A DNA stretch of 64,000 nucleotides from Lunularia cruciata. Its lineage: Eukaryota > Streptophyta > Marchantiopsida > Lunulariales > Lunulariaceae. How positions within the stretch are numbered: the first letter of the stretch is position 1; every line of letters begins with the position of its first letter. Position numbers and translations under genes: made by a program. The stretch spans positions 62,616,911 to 62,680,910 of the forward strand of contig OX419760.1 in NCBI GenBank assembly GCA_948567375.1. The letters run 5' to 3'. The notes under the pieces were generated by a model, which searched no databases, had not been told where the DNA came from, and was given only the letters and a program-made list of their open reading frames with translations. Below, piece by piece: positions 21,633-33,390 of the stretch.

Positions 21633-24601
21633 AGTCTGTATTTGCGGTGTGTATCAAGCCGATTGCACAAGAACAATCTGAGGAGGGCCAAGTGCCGCAT
21701 CAAGCAATGGTTGATCGGATAGTTCAGGAGTTTGCAGATGTGTTTCCGGATGATCTGCCAAAGGGATTACCCTCTGATCGAGGTATGCCCTTCAAGATCG
21801 AGTTATTGCCAGGGAGTACTCCAGTGAGTAGACCAATCTATCGGCTCTCACCAAAGGAGTTGGAGGAGTTGCGAATAACACTTACAGAGTAGTTGGAGAA
21901 GGATTTCATATGACATAGTACCTCTCCGTGGGGAGCACCGGTACTATTTGTTCCAAAGAAGGATGGAGGACTTCGTTTCTGTATTGATTACCGTGGGCTC
22001 AATAAGCAAACCGTGAAGAATGTATATCCCTTGCCTTGGATCGATGACCTGCTTGATCAACTAAGTGGAGCACGCTACTTTTCCAAGCTGGATCTTCATA
22101 GCGGCTATTGGCAAATTCCTATTGAAGGAGAGGACGTGCAAAAGACTGCTTTTCACACAAGGTATGGACATTTTGAGTGGAGAGTTCTACCTTTCGGACT
22201 CACTAATGCTCCAGCAATCTTCATGGATCAGATGCATCAAGTGTTGGAGGGACTATTGGATCAGTCCGTGGTGGTGATCTTAGATGATATCTTAATCTAT
22301 AGCAGGACAGAGGCAGAACATGTGAATCATGTGCGAGAAGTCCTAAGACGACTACGATAGTGGAAATTTTACTACAAGAAGTCAAAGTGTGCTTTTTGGC
22401 AGAAGGAGGTTACCTTCTTGGGTCATAAGATCTCATCAGACGGGATCAAGATGGAAGAAGAGAAGATCAAGGCCATTACTAATTGGCCTACCCCGAAGGA
22501 TGCTACAGAAGTACGAGCATTCAATGGACTGGCCAGTTTTTACCGACGGTTCATCCACTATTATGCTCACGTGGCTGCACCATTGACTGACCTCTTGGGA
22601 AAGAAATCGAGCTTCCAATGGACCACCAAGCATGAAGAAGCATTCCAGAAGTTAAAGCATATGGTGTCTTCAAGACCTATTCTTCAACCATATGATCCTC
22701 AACTACCTTGTGTGGTTGATTTTGATGCTTCTAACTTTGCAGTTGGAGTTGTGTTGCAACAAGAATTTCCAGATGGACTACATCCGATTGCCTTTGTGTC
22801 TCGCCGACTAAATACAGCGGAAAGAAATTACTCTGCTCGAGATTGGGAACAACTTGCAATGGTATATGCCACCAAGGTATGGAGGCATTATCTCTTGGGG
22901 AAACAAGTGATCATGTGAACTGATCACAAGCCATTGTTGCAGACCTTACACTTGGAGTACATGAAGAGCCGGCATCATCGATGGGAAGAGCAACTCCAAT
23001 TGTTTGACATCAAACTTGAGTACAAACCAGGTCAGTTCCATGTCATTCCCGATGCTCTATCACGACGACCTGATTTGAAGGATCTTCCTTTCATCACGAT
23101 GGCAATTACAACGGTGTCCATTGACCCTAAGGTACACAATGAGTTTCAATCAGCTCTACGACAAGATCCCTTCTTCCAAATGGTACACAGTCGTCTGATA
23201 GCATGCAACAAGGAGTACAACACCTTCTCCTTCAAGGAAGACCTTTTATTCCATGCAGACCAGATCTATGTTCCAGCCAAAGATGATCTTCGACTTGTGC
23301 GTCTTCAAGAAGCCCATGATTTACCAATAGCTGGTCACATGGGAGTGGACAAGACCTTGGGCACCCTCCAACGCCAATGGTGGTGGCCCAACATGACACG
23401 AGATGTTCAAGACTTTGTCCGATCATGTGAGAGTTGCCAACGGAACAAGGCCAGCAACCAGAAGCCGAGTGGACTCCTTCAACCACTCGCCATTCCATCC
23501 GCTCGTTGGGAGCATGTGAGCTTGGATCTCATCACATCCTTGCCAAAGACAAAACAAGGACACACCGCAATTGTGGTGTTTGTGGATAAGCTTAGTAAGC
23601 AAATCCACTTGGCACCAACCTGTGATACCGTGGATGCTCCAACCTTAGCGCAAATCTACTTCGACAATATCTTCAAGCATCATGGGATGCCACATGTACT
23701 CATCTCTGACCGTGATCCTCGATTTACTGGGAAGTTTTGGCAAGCACTCTTCTAGATACTCGGCACCAAGCTTGCTTTGTCCACGGCCTATCATCCTCAA
23801 ACTGATGGACAAACCGAACGCGCCAATCGTACATTGGAGGATATGTTGCGGGCCTTTGTCAATGTCCACCATACCAACTGGGATGAATGTCTTGCAGCTG
23901 CAGAATTTGCCTACAACAATTCCAAACAGGCAAGCACTGGATTTTCTCCCTTCTTTCTCAATTTTGGCCAAGATCCGCTTGTTCCAGATTCTCTTCTTGC
24001 TCCCCCTCCCTCTCAGGTTCCTCATACTTCCACATTCTTGATCCCTATATCCCAATCTCTCCAACAAGCCAAATCTCACCTCCTTGTTGCTCAGAATCGC
24101 CAAAAACAATATGCAGACCATCATCGTCGTGATCTCACCTTTGAAGTTGGTGATAAAGTCATGCTATCCTCTAGTAACCTCCCTCTCCCACTTAATACCC
24201 AAGTTTGTAAACTTGCTCCTAATTGGATAGGACCCTTTGATATTACCCACATTATCTCTCCTGTTGCTTATCGACTTGCCTTACCTTGTCACATGCGTAT
24301 CCATCCTGTCTTTCATGTTTCCAAGTTGAAACCCTTTGTTCTTAACCCTTCTTCCTTTTCCTCTCGAGTCCAAGCTCCCCCTCTTCATGTCCCTATCAAT
24401 GATCATGAGGAGTACGAAGTTGATCGTATCCTTGCGCGTCACCATATTCAACGCGGCCGTCGCCAACATATGGAGTACAAGGTCCTTTGGAAAGGGCATC
24501 CCCTTCATGATGCTACATGGGAACATCTTTCCCACCTCCAAAATGCACAGACGGCCATCAAGGAATTCGAAGCTTCACTGGCGACGAGGACGTCACCAAC
24601 T

Positions 24602-24614
24602 AGCGGCGGGGGAA
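24602..24614 (+). other. Polypurine tract, element B
   Basis: AGCGGCGGGGGAA, a G-rich purine run just upstream of the 3' LTR, the usual plus-strand priming site. Element A has a weaker version (GGTAGGTGAA). Confidence 0.75.
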
Positions 24615-24616
24615 TA

Positions 24617-25040
24617 TGTAACAATATGGAGTTTAGCGACGAAGTTAGTCGAGCTTATGAAGTAGATAATAAGACAAAATAGCCTAGAATATTCTAGAAG
24701 CATCTAAGAAGCTTCTTGGGAAGCTTCCTAACTAGTTAACTTGCGCCCTAAGCAGGTAGCTTCTAGAAGGAAGCTTCTAGAAGCTTCTAACTAGCTTAGC
24801 TTGCACACCAAGTAGGCGGCTTCTAGAAGGAAGCTTCTTGAGAAGCTTCCTAGTTAACTTGGCTTACACTCCAAGAAAGCGGCTCAAGGAAGCTTCTTGA
24901 GAAGCTTCAAGGGACTTGTATGCTACCTATAAATACCAAGGCCAAAGCTCATGCTAGGCATTTGGAGTTTTTCCCTCATTCAAGTGTCCCAATGTGAGTT
25001 TCCATTCTCCTATTTCTCTCCTTGGTTTTGGTCTTTTACA
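24617..25040 (+). repeat. 3' LTR of element B
   Basis: 424 bp, about four single-base differences from the 5' LTR; all four I found are transitions (C/T or G/A). Confidence 0.97.
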
Positions 25041-25045
25041 TGTAG
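25041..25045 (+). repeat. Target site duplication, right (TGTAG)
   Basis: Exact repeat of 19,372-19,376. Confidence 0.9.
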
Positions 25046-25287
25046 GTTCTCCTCCTTGTACAACTAACTTCTTGATGCTACATTTTTCCTTATTCATCTT
25101 CCTCTCATTGGTCCAATTTCTCACCCATGCCAAAAGCAATAGGTATAAAACCTTCTTCCATCCTTGGCAATATATTATCTTTTGGTATTTTTGTAAAAAC
25201 TAAACAAAAATAAATGGTAGATTTGTGAAAATGATGAGGCATCATAGTTGCAAAATCTCCTCTCAAGAACCAATGAATCTTAGATAT

Positions 25288-25690
25288 TGTAACAATATGG
25301 AGTTTACCAATGAATTAGTCAAGGCTAACAAGGTAGCAAACAGGCCAAATTAGCCTAGAATATTCTATAAGTATTTAGGAAGCTACTTGGTACTTTCCAA
25401 GTATTGGGTAACATGCATGCCAAGTGGTGACTTCTAGGAGGAAGCTTCTTGGGAAGCTTCTTGGCTACCTTAGCTTGCACCCCAAGTAGATAGCTTCTAG
25501 AAAGCTTTCAATTAGCTTAGCTTGCACACCAAGTAGGTGACTTCTAGAAGGAAGCTTCTCAAGAGCCTTGTATGCTCCCTATAAATACAAAAACCCAAAT
25601 TCATGCTAGGTATTTGGAGTTTCCCACATTCAAGTGTCCCAATGTGATCTTCCATTCTCCTATTTCTCTGCTCGGTCGCAATCTTTTACA
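25288..25690 (+). repeat. 5' LTR of element H (403 bp)
   Basis: Starts TGTAACAATATGGAG and ends ATCTTTTACA. Homologous to the B LTR with many substitutions and deletions; TATAAATA and some GAAGCTTC motifs are kept. The following primer site is eroded (TTGATATTAGAGT). Confidence 0.9.
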
Positions 25691-28600
25691 TTGATATTAG
25701 AGTATGAATGGGATGGATGGAATTTATGGACCACCAAATCCATTTCCATCAAACCATTGGGATTTTTTTTGTTTTTGTACTGCCCAAGTATCATTTCACA
25801 GAGTTCATCACCTCATGCTTAGAGCATAATTTTTTGAATATGATCACCTTGTCCAAGGAACCCTTGGTACTTCCGATTGTAACTTATGGCAAATAGAGGA
25901 CATGTTGCATCTATGTGTTAATTTAGATAGATTGGGGGTAGAATGATAGAGTAGTAGCCATGGCAATAATGCCCAAGGTTATCATTGCTATGAATTAACA
26001 AATTGAGCACCTTATTCCATTGTTGGGTGAACAAGACCATCAACAACAAGAGCACTATTTTGAGAAGGAGAAGAACAATTCCAATTTCCAAAACCCAAGG
26101 AATTTGATGGAAAGAAACTCTTGGGCACAATGAAGAGTTTTGTATTTGATTGTGAATGTTATTTTGAGGCTACAAATCTTTAAGATGAATGGAAGTTGAT
26201 CCTCTTAACTTCAAGCCAATTGGATGGAGCAGAAAAACTATGGTGGCAATTTTGAGTAGAGTGAGCTAAAGGACAATTTGTTGCACCAATCTTGACATAG
26301 AAAGAATTCAAGGATGCATTAATTGTGCAATTCCAAGCAATAAATGACAAGCAAGCCGCACAAGATAAGTTGATAGAGTTGAAGCAAATTGGTTGTATAA
26401 GAAGCTACATCATGCAATTCTAGAGCACCATTATGCAAATTCTAGATATATTGGATGGTGAAACTCTGGATTGATTTGTGAGGGGCTTGAATTCATGAAC
26501 TAAATTAGAAGTGACTGTGTGAGAGCCAAAACACTTGGAAGAAGCCATGCAATTGGCTGAGCACTTTGATTCCTTGGTTGCAACAACTTGGTATTGAACT
26601 TGACCTTCACAAAACCTACCAACACATTACATAAGAGTGGAGGAGACAACACCAATGGAGATTGATGACATCCAATGGAGACCACTTGGCATAGCAAATT
26701 AGGAAAGATTGTGGCAAAATGGCATTGCTTTTATTGTTACTAGATTGTACATCACATTGTTGAATGTTCACTCAAGAATGTGCAATCTCAAAAAGTTGCC
26801 CAAATGGACTTTGTGGAGCAACATGATTAGGGAAACAAGGAAGCACAATAGGAGATTTTGAGCTACCTACTAGGAACTTGATTAGTTCCAATAAGATTGA
26901 AAGCTCAACTTATGCAAGTTTGCTTCACTTGCAAGGTATGATATCTGATTGTGATTGATTATAGGAAGTTATAGGATTTTGGTTGATTTTGGAAGTTTAA
27001 AGAATTGTATGTTTATATAATTAGCAAAGGAATTATGTATTTTTATCAAGCCAATAATTAGAAAAAATTTGATGATGGCGGATGGTAGAAAAGGTTCTAC
27101 ATTTTGTACCTCACATCTTGTTACCTTCAATATGGGAAGGAGTATTTGCAGTGTATGAAGTTTGTAGTGGCATCTACACTATGATGCCATTCTAGCTCTA
27201 ACTTGGCTTGAACATCAGAAGGTTCAATTTGATTGGAACTAACAACAAATTCAAGTACAACACCAAGATAGGAATTTCTAATTAGGTTGTTTGGCACCTT
27301 TGAGTAAGACACCTAAGAATAGTCAGTCCTAGCATGAGAACTTTGTCATAGAAGCAAACATAGAACAAGCTTTAAAGGGATATGTCCCAAGATGGGAAGT
27401 TTGTCAATGAAGCAGCCATAGTGTAAGCTTTGGAAGACAATAAGTCTATTTTTGCGGTGTGGATCAAGCAAATTGCACAAGGAGGATTTGAGGAGGACCA
27501 AAAGCCTCATCAAGCAATGGTTGGTCAAATAGTCCAAGAGTTTTCAAATGTGTTTCTGGATGATCTACCAAAGGGATTACCCTCCAATTGTGGTATGTCC
27601 TTTAAGATTGCATTATTGCCAAGAAATACTCTATTGAATAGACCAATCTATTGGCTCTCATCAAAGGAGTTGGATGAGCTTTGAATAACATTGATAGAAT
27701 TATTGGAGAAGGATTTCATAACTACATAATACATCTCCTTGGGAAGCACCAAAACTATTTGTTCCAAAGAAGGATGAAGACTTCACTTCTATATTGATTA
27801 TCATGGCCTCAATAAAAAAATAGTGAAGAATGCATATCCCTTGCCTCAAATTGATGACTTGCTTGATCAATTGAGTGATGCATGATACTTCTCCAAGTTG
27901 GATCTCCGATGTGACTATTGGCAACTTCTCATTGATAGAGAATATGTACAAAAGATTTCTTTTTGCACAAGGTATGGGCATTTTCTTTTTGCACAAGGTA
28001 TGGGCATTTTGAGTGGAGAGTTTTGCCTTTTGGGCTCACTAATGCTCTAAAAATCTTCATGGATCAAATGCATTGGGTATAAGATGGGCTATTGGATCAA
28101 TACATGGTGGTATTCTTGGATGATATTTTAATCTATAGCAAGACGGAGGTGAACACACAAATCACATGCAAGAAGTCCTAAGGTGACTAAATCAATGGAA
28201 GTTTTACTGCAAGAAGTCAAAGTGTGCCTTTTAGCAAAAGGAAGTTACCTTCTTGGTTCACAAGATCTCATCTGAAGGGATTAAGATAGAAGAAGAGAAA
28301 ATCAAGACCTTTATTGATTGGTCTACTCCAAAGATTGCTACAAAAGTACATGCATTTAATGGATTTGAAAGCTTTTACTAATGGTTCATCCACTACTATG
28401 CTCATGTGGTCACACCATCGACCAACCTCTTTGAGAAGAACTTGAGCTTTTGATGGACCACCAAGCATGAAGACGCATTCCAAAAGCTAAATCATATGGT
28501 ATCTTCAAGATCCATTCTTCAACCATATGATCCTCAACTACCTTATATGGTTGATTTTGATACTTTTAACTTTGCAATTGGAGTTGTGTTACAGCAAGAA

Positions 28601-29760
28601 TTCCTAGATGGGTTACATCCCATTGCCTTTGTGTCTCATCGACTAAATACAACAAAAGGGAATTACTCTACAGCAATGGTATATACCACCAATGTATAGA
28701 GATATTTATCTCTTGGGAAAACAAGTGATCATGTGAACTGATCACAAGCCCTTGTTGCAAATATTACATTTGGAACACATGAAGAGTTGACATCATAGAT
28801 AGGAGGAACAACTACAATTATTTGATATCAAACTTAAATACAAACTTGGTCAATTCCATGTCATCCTTCATGCCCTATCACAATGGCCTGATTTGAAGTC
28901 TCTTCCTCTCATCACGGTGATAATTACAACACTATCAATTGACATTAAAGTCCAAATCAAGTTTAGGACAACTTTACAATAAGATCCTTTCTTTTAGATG
29001 GTACAAGTTTATCTTGTAACATGTGATAAGGAGTACAACACCTTCTCTTTCAAGCAAGACCTTCTATTTTATGAGAACTTGATCTATGTTCCATCCAAGG
29101 GAGATCTCTACCTTATGCGCCTCCAAGAAGCCTATGACTTACTAATTGCTTGTCACATAGGTGTGGACAAGACCTTGGATACCGTTCCAACACCAATGGT
29201 GGTGGCCCAACATGACATGAGATGTTCAAGATTTTGTCTAATCTTTGGAGAGCTACTAACAAAACAAGGCTAGCAACCAGAAATTGAGTGGACTCCTTCA
29301 ACCACTCCCCATTCCATCTGCTCCATGGGAACACATGAGCTTAGATCTCATCACATCCTTGCCCAAGACAAAGCAAGGTCACACAACAATCATGGTGTTT
29401 GTGGATAAGCTTAGTAAGCAAATCCATTTGGCACAAACCTTTGATACAATAGATGCTCCAACATTGGCACAAATCTACTTTGACAATGTGTTCAAGCATC
29501 ATAGGATGCCATGTGTACTCATTTCCAATCGTGATCTTTAATTCATTGGAAAATTCTAGCAAGCACTCTTGCAAATACTTGGCACCAAGCTTGTTTTGTT
29601 CACGGTCTATCATCCTCAAACTGATGGACAAACTAAACATGCAAATCACACCTTGGTGGATATGCTTTGTGCCTTTATCAACATTCACCATACCAACTAG
29701 GATGAATGTCTTGTTGCTATTGAGTTTGCATACAATAATTCCAAACACGCAAGCATTGAA
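25691..29760 (+). pseudogene. Element H: decayed chromovirus gag-pol, truncated in integrase
   Basis: Follows element B in order: gag from an ATG at 25,960; an eroded zinc knuckle near 26,730-26,770; protease about 26,930-27,300; two spacer repeats (about 27,325-27,445); RT about 27,600-28,260; RNase H about 28,500-28,760; integrase about 29,030-29,760. Dense stops and indels make it the oldest of the better-covered copies. It has a local 27-bp duplication around 27,970-28,005. Homology ends abruptly at about 29,760 inside the integrase; the chromodomain and 3' LTR are missing. Confidence 0.87.
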
Positions 29761-31010
29761 TTGTTACAAGATCTTTTTCTTGCACACCATTTTGATGACT
29801 TTTGTCCTCCATCGCATATGCAAACAATGAGATATACTTTTGGCAAGGATAATCCCTACACATGGACAATCCAAACAAGATTGTGTGGGATGTTGATGAG
29901 GTGGGATATAAGGATGTACCAAGGGGCTAGGTGGAGGAGATTCATCATGTGGGTGTGGGAGGAAGCTCTAATTGGTCTTGTGGTGGGTCAATAGGGGTGG
30001 GAGGTGTCACGCCATTGGTAGCATTGCACCTAGATTGATTGGACTCTAGAGTAGTAGTGTTGGTAGTCAAGAGTATTCTGGTAGTTATTCATAGACTACT
30101 CGTTGATAGACAACTTTTGTGTTTGGAGTACTGACTACATGGTGGGGTCCATTGTCACTTGCACCATTTGGACAGTCAAGTGTGATGTTAGTGGGACTAT
30201 TAGGTTGAGACCTAACTTGAGTCCAGGGAGTATAGATTCAAAGTGCACTACAAAGCGCTCACTTTTTTGATGTTGAGTCTTTGAGTTCTTGACTATGGTG
30301 GACAGAGGCCGGTGAGCGTCACCTAGATTTTCTTAGCTAGAGTGGGTGTGGCTTGACTATAATCAATGCCTAATTGTTGGCAGATTATTGAGTGATAGAT
30401 CAAGTACTGATCTGATTGAGTGTGATTTGAGTTGTATAAATGAAATGATTATTGTGTCACTTTAGAGTCCATGTATGACATGTGTGAGTTGTGCTTCTAT
30501 AGTGTGTGATATTGACAGCAATGTATGTTGTGTAGAGATGTATATACGTACAACAGAGGAGAGTCTGAGCTAGAGGGAGAGTGTAGAGCGCATGTGACAT
30601 GAGGATGAAGGATAGGAGAGACAAATGATGTGCATCCTCCATAGGGGAGTTCCTTCCTACAATGTACTCCATTGATATAGGAGAAGTATGTTACTTGGGG
30701 ACCGAGGAGAAGCACTATGGATAAACCTCACCAATTGTAGGTGTATGTTGAAAAAGGTGATATAAGGGTTGACTCCTTGCTTGCACATATAGGGTGTGGG
30801 ATGCCCAAATGATACCAGAGATAGTCTCTCTATTGCCCCATGCCAATGAATGGAATGGAGGCATCTAGAAATATTCTACTAAAAATGTTTGCCTCATGAA
30901 GAGTACCAAAGAAAGGCCATGACAAGAATGAGAGACTTGGTAGAGAAATGTGATATATTACGATGCAAAAGAGAAAACCAAGAAAAAAAAAACACAAAAG
31001 CCTATAAGAG
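29761..31010. other. Unassigned region after element H
   Basis: No recognisable protein domain. The sequence is moderately GC-richer than the retroelement relics. There is no terminal repeat I can pair, so a further retroelement remnant is possible but unsupported. Confidence 0.4.
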
Positions 31011-33060
31011 AAGTGAGTAGTGTCTATCTACAACCACTTGAGGTCTCCCTATGCCTTCAATGTCACAACCACAAGTAAGTGGGACTGCACGTCCATGGTA
31101 GTAGTGCTCAATGCCCAAACTCATGCAAGGGCTGATGAAGACCATAATGGTGGATTTGGGAAGAGGATCAAAATGTCTCCCTATTGTGTGGCATGTCCGC
31201 TTGTCTGAGCTATAATGCTCTGATGTTTCTTCAAATGCTCCAGTTGTGTGTAGATCGGACTAACTTGCATAGCTCAAATATCTTAGGTGCAGTAGGGCAG
31301 ATTTCTCGTATAGACTCTATTGGCCCCATTTTACTTTTTTTTGTTTCTCCCTTCTACCCCGCTTGATGGGGTCTTCCCATCCTTCATTTTTTCTGCGCGG
31401 TCGCCTTCCATATCTGAGCTATAATGCTCAGCTCTTGATCCCATCTACCCACCTACTAAGTCAAAAGAGATCTGCAGTTCTGGAGACTCCACCTCGTGTG
31501 ATACCCGAACATGCCTGTACAAGAACCTTTGATAAAAGAATCTGATGGTACAAAAACTTGTCAGCGGGCCAAATCCCTACTCTCAAATCTGACAAGTAAA
31601 TCCCTACTATCTCTTGCACGCTTCATCCATCCTCTCTCAAACCCTCTCGCACTTAGTTCCACTTGTGCACAATAGAGACCACGAGAATGCGAGTTATCTT
31701 GAACTGTTCTTTCTCTCCCATCTACCAGGGCCATTGCAGCCGGCCAGAACGCACATTGACTTGAGGCAGCAACTGCAATGTTTGTTTTCCTATCGCACCT
31801 CCTCCCGATCCCGATATCAGCGTTCACTTCTCCCAAACCTGTGGTGCCGATGGCCCCGATATTATGTTCCCGATCTGACTGAATACTAATTACACAGAAA
31901 TCAGGCACTTATAAGCTAATTGCTCTTGCTTCTAAACTGATTAATTGACCCTGAGAGTTTGATGAAAACCAACTTCTTCCTTGGACTCCATAGGCCCGGA
32001 TGCCGATGCTTGAACAGGCCCAATCCTGAGCTGCCAATCTCGTGTTTCAAGTTCATCCAATGTCCTTTATTTCTCCCATGCTCCAATCTCACGCTTGACT
32101 TTCGCACTCACTCAAGAGTTCATCATCAAGTAGTCTATCATTAAAGATAGAGAGGAATATCGATGGTTGCATTTAGAATTCACATGTAGCTGGCACCTTA
32201 TGCTATGGCAGTTATAGCTTTAGTAGGCAACTCAGCTCAGCTCAAGTCTACCTCGAACCTCGATAGTTTGTTCATCTGGAAAGAATGTCAATACAGGATC
32301 AATGTGAAACAACTGCATTTGACTGATTTCCAGTCCAAGCATGTACTACTTTTGTGGTTAATAACAATAGAATTGAGCACCAATTTTCCCCTTGACAATC
32401 TCCCAAATCCCGGAATCATCTTTCCAGGGTAGCACTTTTCCAGGGCGGTGGCTGTTGAGGGGCCCGCTGTCCATGGTCACCTTGGTATCCTTAGTATATC
32501 TACGTGCATTTATGCACCGCTGGCTCCAACTGAAATAGAGGAGAACTTTGGGGAATTTGGATCTAGATGTATCAGCGGCAGATTGGATCGATGGCGGAAG
32601 ACTAGGTTTCTTATGCTTTGGCTGCCGGTACTTGTACTTGAGGAGTTTACATGTACTTTAAGCATCTGGTTTACAGACTTACCTCCTTCAGCTCAAGCTG
32701 TATTCGTCACATTCTTTGCAGAATGTGACGTCCATTGCTTTTGAGGTGCAGTATGTGGTACCCACAATAGGGTAGAAAAGCAGCCATGTCAGTTCACGTT
32801 GAATTGGAAGGCATCCCATTGACTGGTTTGCAAGTCCATCGAAACTCCCGAAGAAGACGAAGGCTTCAGTAAATGCAAAATGCCTAAATAGAGAGAAGGC
32901 GACCACATAGAACACAAGAAGGATGGGAGGACCCCATCAAACCTAAATAATAGAGGAACTTTCCCGGCATTGAAATATCTTCCTATACGGGCTTCCTGTG
33001 ATCAGAACTGGCACGAAGACGAGATGCAGTACACGCGTATCATCAACCAACGTTGAGGTT
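31011..33060. other. Unassigned region containing a dispersed repeat
   Basis: Open frames up to 115 residues (31,561-31,908, minus) show no known domain. The sequence is closer to base balance than its surroundings. It contains the dispersed repeat at 31,238-31,400. A former gene cannot be excluded. Confidence 0.4.
31238..31400 (+). repeat. Dispersed repeat, copy 1
   Basis: Matches 45,860-46,060: shared blocks TTGTGTGTAGA, TTGCATAGCTCAA, CAGATTTCTC, TAGACTCTATTGG, a poly-T run, and GGGGTCTTCCC. Short GAGCTATAATGCTC motifs flank it on both sides (31,207 and 31,417). Confidence 0.75.
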
Positions 33061-33390
33061 CTTAAGGTGCCAGGTTAGACAGATAGCCTTGATGCCATTT
33101 TCACTATTGTGAATCTAGGGTAAAATTATTTCTTAGGTGAAGAGTTCGGAATTGTTAATGAGGAATTAGCTTTTGTCAATTTCATATCATGAGGTGTTTT
33201 GGATTTGACAGGGGGTTTCAATTGGTAATTTTATGGATCTTTACAGGTGGACCACTCTACCCCTATAAATAAATAAATATTTATGAATACTCGTAAAAAA
33301 TAAAGTTGTCTTTTTGAGATCTCAGTAAAGCTTCTATTTATTGCACCTTCCATTTTTCAACTCTCCCTATCAAATTGGTATCAATCAATA
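33061..33390 (+). repeat. Possible LTR end with primer-site-like sequence
   Basis: A TATAAATAAATAAATA run near 33,262 is followed about 110 bp later by TTGGTATCAAT (33,377), which resembles a Met-tRNA primer site next to an LTR end. No partner LTR and no clear gag follow. Tentative. Confidence 0.25.

Larger units (their letters stand above)
20978..24682 (+). pseudogene. pol of element B: protease, RT, RNase H, integrase, chromodomain
   Basis: Domains in order: retropepsin (DSGSS near 21,105), 60-bp spacer repeats (21,453-21,632), RT (about 21,850-22,400; active site LDD near 22,280), RNase H (about 22,690-23,080), integrase HHCC domain (about 23,335-23,450) and core (about 23,500-23,970), then chromodomain (about 24,400-24,560). 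All lie in one frame, interrupted by stops at 21,890, 21,911-21,913 (TGA), 22,358-22,360 (TAG), 22,916-22,918 (TGA) and about 23,755. The final 301-residue open stretch (23,777-24,682) runs 66 bp into the 3' LTR because the stop seen in A is missing. Relatively intact, but not functional as a single polyprotein. Confidence 0.93.
19377..25040 (+). mobile_element. Ty3/gypsy chromovirus copy B, full length (5,664 bp)
   Basis: Two 424-bp LTRs (19,377-19,800; 24,617-25,040), a primer site, gag, pol with chromodomain, a polypurine tract and a perfect 5-bp target duplication (TGTAG) define a complete insertion. The LTRs differ at about four positions, so the insertion is young. The coding region is nevertheless defective: a 19-bp tandem duplication shifts gag, one stop follows in gag, and at least five stops lie in pol. 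Either the copy was made by proteins supplied in trans or all lesions arose after insertion; the stop shared with element A argues for the first. Confidence 0.97.

Noticed and set aside
33377-33387. Start of a complete copia or gypsy element after a primer-site-like TTGGTATCAAT
   Set aside because: No gag or pol follows in the next 2 kb and no second LTR is found, so I list it only as a tentative LTR end.
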